The notes under the pieces were generated by a model that saw nothing but the letters and a program-made list of their open reading frames with translations, did not search any database and had not been told where the DNA came from. Shown here piece after piece: positions 53,216 to 56,713 of a DNA stretch of 56,713 bases (position 1 is the stretch's first letter; each line of letters opens with the position of its first letter). A program made the position numbers and the translations under genes. The stretch comes from Nemertoderma westbladi (taxonomy: Eukaryota; Xenacoelomorpha; Nemertodermatida; Nemertodermatidae): the NCBI GenBank assembly GCA_032718475.1, contig JAUCBJ010002503.1, positions 1-56,713 of the forward strand. Direction: 5' to 3'.

Positions 53216-54799
53216 ATGACGTATCCCAATAATAGGTCCAATTTAAAAATTGAAAACGATATGGCAGCACTTTTTAAAATGGAGACACAAAGTTTATCGG
53301 GAGTTCCTTTGGCGAGATGGCAGCGCAAAGCGATGGATCAATCTACGTCATCTATAGGAGGGAATTCATTTGCCCAACAATCCTACAACGAGAGTTTCAG
53401 CCTTGATCGCTCCCATGGCAGTCGTCCGTTAAGTCGCACCGATAAAACCCCAGGGCGATCCAAATCTACGGGAAGTTGTAAAACCCCGTCCCGAAATAAA
53501 ACGCCGCTGAAGAACGAAGGTGATCGATTCATCCCTAATCGATCCGCGATTAACTTCGAAGTAGCTAACTATTTGTTGGACCCGAATCAACGTGTTGAGT
53601 CTCTCGAGAATGTTGATCCTTCTAAAGCGGAATACCAACAGCTAATGTCACAGAATCTACACGGGAATTTATTAAACGATAAAATTTTGAAGTCTAAGAA
53701 AGATCCGGTAGTAGCGCCAGACGGGGCCACTAAGAATGTCCTGTTCTCGTCGCAACAGACGCCGGCCTCCATTCGGAAACCCACCCGACACATCCCGCAC
53801 GAATCCGACCGGATTCTTGACGCCCCGGAGTTTATGGACGATTACTACCTCAATCTGTTGGATTGGTCGTCCGCTAATGTTATAGCCGTTGCGTTGGGCG
53901 CCAACCTGTTCCTATGGGACGCCACTAGCGGCGAGACTCGGCAGTTCACCAACGTCGACGCGGATTACATATCGTCCGTCGCGTGGGTTACCGACGGGGG
54001 GAGCTACCTCGCGTTGGGGACCAGCGACGGGGACATCCAGCTGTGGGACACGGGGACCTCCACAAAGCTGCGCACGATGCGCGGCCACGCGACGCGCGTC
54101 GGTGCCATGAGTTGGCGCGCGCATCTGTTATCTAGCGGCGCGCGGGATGGATCGATCAGACACGACGACGTGCGAGTCGCGAGTCACGCAGTGGCGGCTG
54201 GTCGCGGACACACACAGGAGGTCTGCGGGCTGCGATGGTCCCCAGACCAGCGGCATCTAGCCAGCGGCTCTAACGACAACCAGGTCAACGTGTGGAGTTC
54301 CTCGGAGCTGGTCAACCCGACGCACGAGTTCCGGCAACACAACGCAGCCGTTAAGGCGGTCGCTTGGTGTCCGTGGCAACCGTCGGTGCTGGCGACCGGA
54401 GGCGGGGCAACAGATAGGTGTATAAAGTTCTGGAACGTAAACAACGGGGTTTGTCTCAACTCGGTGGACACGGGGTCCCAAGTGTGCGCGCTGCTCTGGA
54501 ACTCGCATTACAAGGAGTTGGTCTCGTCGCACGGCTACGATCGCTTCCAGTTGACGCTGTGGCGATACCCCGGTATGACTCCGGTTACTCAGCTGCGGGG
54601 GCACACTGCCCGGGTGCTGCACCTGGCGGGGTCCCCGGACGGGCAGACGGTCCTGTCCGGAGCCGCGGACGAAACGCTGCGGTTATGGAAGTGTTTCACG
54701 GTGGATCCCGCCGAGGCCAAGAAGAAAGCGGGGAAGAAGAGTTGCGTGCAGAGAGGCAGTCTGTTGGCGATGGGAGCCTCGGGGAATCTAATGAGATAG
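53216..54799 (+). CDS. CDC20: CDC20/Fizzy, activator of the anaphase-promoting complex
   Basis: 527 codons, one uninterrupted exon. CDC20 binds APC/C, recruits substrates such as securin and cyclin B, and is the target of the spindle checkpoint. Visible: LARWQRKA near the N-terminus; C-box DRFIPNR at 103-109 (APC/C contact); a Mad2-binding-type motif KNVLFSSQQTP at 173-183; RHIPHESDRILDAPEF at 191-206; then seven WD40 blades from about 206 to 491 (DYYLNLLDWSS, YISSVAWV, GHTQEVCGLRWSPD, WCPWQPSVLATGGGATDR, HYKELVSSHG, DETLRLWKCF). Length matches the family. No KEN box is seen. The C-terminus is LMR rather than the usual IR tail. A second in-frame Met (MAALF) at codon 16 could be the start. GC is far higher than around it from about 53,750 on. 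Confidence 0.95.
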   Translation: MTYPNNRSNLKIENDMAALFKMETQSLSGVPLARWQRKAMDQSTSSIGGNSFAQQSYNESFSLDRSHGSRPLSRTDKTPGRSKSTGSCKTPSRNKTPLKNEGDRFIPNRSAINFEVANYLLDPNQRVESLENVDPSKAEYQQLMSQNLHGNLLNDKILKSKKDPVVAPDGATKNVLFSSQQTPASIRKPTRHIPHESDRILDAPEFMDDYYLNLLDWSSANVIAVALGANLFLWDATSGETRQFTNVDADYISSVAWVTDGGSYLALGTSDGDIQLWDTGTSTKLRTMRGHATRVGAMSWRAHLLSSGARDGSIRHDDVRVASHAVAAGRGHTQEVCGLRWSPDQRHLASGSNDNQVNVWSSSELVNPTHEFRQHNAAVKAVAWCPWQPSVLATGGGATDRCIKFWNVNNGVCLNSVDTGSQVCALLWNSHYKELVSSHGYDRFQLTLWRYPGMTPVTQLRGHTARVLHLAGSPDGQTVLSGAADETLRLWKCFTVDPAEAKKKAGKKSCVQRGSLLAMGASGNLMR

Positions 54800-55326
54800 A
54801 GTTGGGGGCGTCAGGGGTCCATGATTATGTACAACATTTATTATTGCCCGCTCTGTTTGGGTCCCCCAGTAATTTAGTAAACAGACAGAATTTCTCGTCT
54901 TAGAGTTTTACAGCCTTGTTTTAAGGGCGTTGCGTTCAGCTCAGCCTTATGTTTGTGACTTTAATATTGATTCCTTAAATTATGTTTTTACTGAAATTAT
55001 TTTGTAAACAAAATGTTTTAAAAGGTTATTGCTTTTGATCCGGTTGTTGTGCCTATCTATACCTATAGTGTTCTTAAGACAAACTGTTTAGAACAAACTT
55101 GTTTCTGTATTATTCTGTTATATTATTTGGCTTTCAATATTATAAATATGCAATATTATATGCAATATTTTCGTATTTGTATACTATACACCTTACAATT
55201 AGCGGGCCATTAATTATTATTTGTATATCACTCTATAAATCCCCTTCTACATCTACTTTTAAATTTCCCATAGAGAAAAAATTTATTTTTTGAGTGAAGC
55301 AAAATAATAAAAATGTTATATTTAAC
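54800..55326. other. CDC20 3' flank, probable 3' UTR
   Basis: AT-rich. A polyadenylation-type AATAAA is at about 55307, 500 bases after the stop. Nothing else seen. Confidence 0.5.
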
Positions 55327-55979
55327 TCGACTGTGGCGGCGGCGGCGGGATACGATTACCCAACTGTGGCGGCGGCGGGATACGATTACCCGACTGTGGC
55401 GGCGGCGGGATACGATTACCCGACTGTGGCGGCGGCGGCGGGATAAGATTACCCGACTGCGGTGGCGGCGGCGGGATAAGATTACCCGACTGTGGCGGCG
55501 GCGGCGGGATAAGATTACCCGACTGCGGCGGCGGCGGCGGCGGGATAAGATTACCCGACTGTGGCGGCGGCGGCGGGATAAGATTACCCAACTGTGGCGG
55601 CGGCGGCGGGATAAGATTACTCGACTGCGGTGGCGGCGGCGGGATAAGATTACCCAACTGTGGCGGCGGCGGCGGGATAAGATTACCCGACTGTGGCGGC
55701 GGCGGCGGGATAAGATTACCCGACTGCGGCGGCGGCGGCGGCGGCGGCGGGATAAGATTACCCGACTGTGGCGGCGGCGGCGGGATAAGATTACCCAACT
55801 GTGGCGGCGGCGGCGGGATAAGATTACCCAACTGTGGCGGCGGCGGCGGGATAAGATTACCCGACTGTGGCGGCGGCGGCGGGATAAGATTACTCGACTG
55901 CGGTGGCGGCGGCGGGATAAGATTACCCAACTGTGGCGGCGGCGGCGGGATAAGATTACCCGACTGTGGCGGCGGCTGT
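55327..55979. repeat. GC-rich 33-bp minisatellite, about 19 units
   Basis: The unit is CTGTGGCGGCGGCGG plus GATAAGATTACCCGA, with GGC-number variation in steps of three, so all six frames stay open for 200-260 codons. Encoded [11 protein letters not shown]-like repeats are a by-product. Variants ACCCGAC, ACCCAAC and ACTCGAC are ordered, suggesting a higher-order pattern of about eight units. Confidence 0.9.
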
Positions 55980-56713
55980 TAGCGTCTTCGTATATCTTAT
56001 TTAACAAAACATTTTTTATATTACACAGAAATTGGGGGGGGGGGGGGGGGGGGGGTGTGGCGTGGACACACAGATATGATTAATACTTAATTAAATTGTG
56101 ATTTACAACAATGATGGTGATGAAACAAATCACATTTGTATCATTCGTATCCTTTCCAGACCACAGGTGTATCGTATTGTATCGTATCCCCAATATTATT
56201 AACTATTGACTCTGAATTAATTTTTATACATTTGTTCTGTTGTTGCCGTTGCCGTTATTTACTATTTAGTTAATATTGCACATTTTTTGTACCAATATCA
56301 GTCATTCTCCCTCCCTGTATCCGCTATGTTCATGTTCAGCTATTAATTATTTATATTATTACTATATTTGAACACTCCGACATAATAGTATCTTATATCG
56401 CAGAATTACATTAACTCTGTTTTTTTACTCATTGTAAAGTTTATTAAAATAATAATAAATATAATTAATATATTAAAATTATTTTTTCCTTATCAGAACT
56501 GCAGGTCAATATCCATTGTTACTCTAACATCTAACATACGGAAATCAAAATGGTTAACGACTTCATGAACAGTTCCCAGAATAGTTTTATTAGTTTCCAA
56601 TAGTTGCACTCATTGTAGAAACCACCTGCTTGTTCAAAATTAACACATGGTCTTCCGTCAACCAGCTGTCTAGGTAGACACAGATTCATAGCTTCACTAA
56701 ATCCGAGCAACAG
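55980..56713. other. AT-rich end of window
   Basis: A G22 run at 56034-56055. No gene is seen on either strand. Confidence 0.5.

Noticed and set aside
53216-54799. CDC20 as bacterial or viral transfer because it is intronless and GC-rich
   Set aside because: The protein has the complete animal CDC20 architecture (C-box, Mad2-type motif, WD40 blades), so it is a host gene or host retrocopy.
55228-56083. Three overlapping ORFs of 202-259 codons rich in Pro or Arg
   Set aside because: They are translations of a 33-bp minisatellite whose unit is a multiple of three and has no stop in several frames; not a protein-coding gene.

Overview
The window is nuclear DNA of an invertebrate animal, probably marine. 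It is AT-rich, gene-poor and full of eukaryotic transposable elements; the one confident host gene is a CDC20 (Fizzy) cell-cycle gene at the right end. The phylum cannot be fixed from the sequence. Ten exact TAGGCCTA palindromes, long G or C homopolymers and the mix of LINE, Crypton-like, pogo, Tc1/mariner, TTAA-type and Helitron-like remains are clues but not proof. No rRNA, tRNA, CRISPR array or bacterial operon was seen.

Layout. 0-5.6 kb: a transposase HTH relic, an old LINE tail split by a 1,423-bp foldback element (10-bp target duplication), then weak Cys-rich and unassigned ORFs. 5.7-10.3 kb: a nearly full-length LINE (family L, RTE-like), flanked by a 150-bp direct repeat and ending in a 1-kb inverted repeat. 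10.3-19.3 kb: a Helitron-like relic, a 62-bp minisatellite, a Cys-rich ORF and a Tc1/mariner relic. 19.3-24.4 kb: a Crypton-like tyrosine recombinase gene cut in two by a second full-length family-L LINE with a clean 10-bp target duplication; removing the LINE restores the reading frame. 26-28.8 kb: an almost intact pogo-type transposase with one frameshift. 29.9-37.5 kb: a large hairpin, a family-L LINE inserted inside another family-L LINE, a second Crypton-like relic and a second pogo relic. 37.8-45.9 kb: LINE B apparently inserted in LINE A, a different two-ORF type. 46.5-51.2 kb: a third pogo relic, then a 1-kb tandem duplication whose first copy carries a 1,570-bp TTAA-target element built of 163-bp hairpin-bearing units; the second copy preserves the empty site. 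53.2-54.8 kb: intronless CDC20. 55.3-56.0 kb: a GC-rich 33-bp minisatellite.

The elements do not form a pathway. They record layered insertions: LINE into recombinase, LINE into LINE of the same family, TTAA element into a fresh tandem duplication. CDC20 would act independently, activating the anaphase-promoting complex. The most unusual structures are the hairpin units of the TTAA element, the Crypton-like family that lacks the usual HxxR box in both copies, the 1-kb inverted repeat, and short hairpins with similar GC-rich loops.
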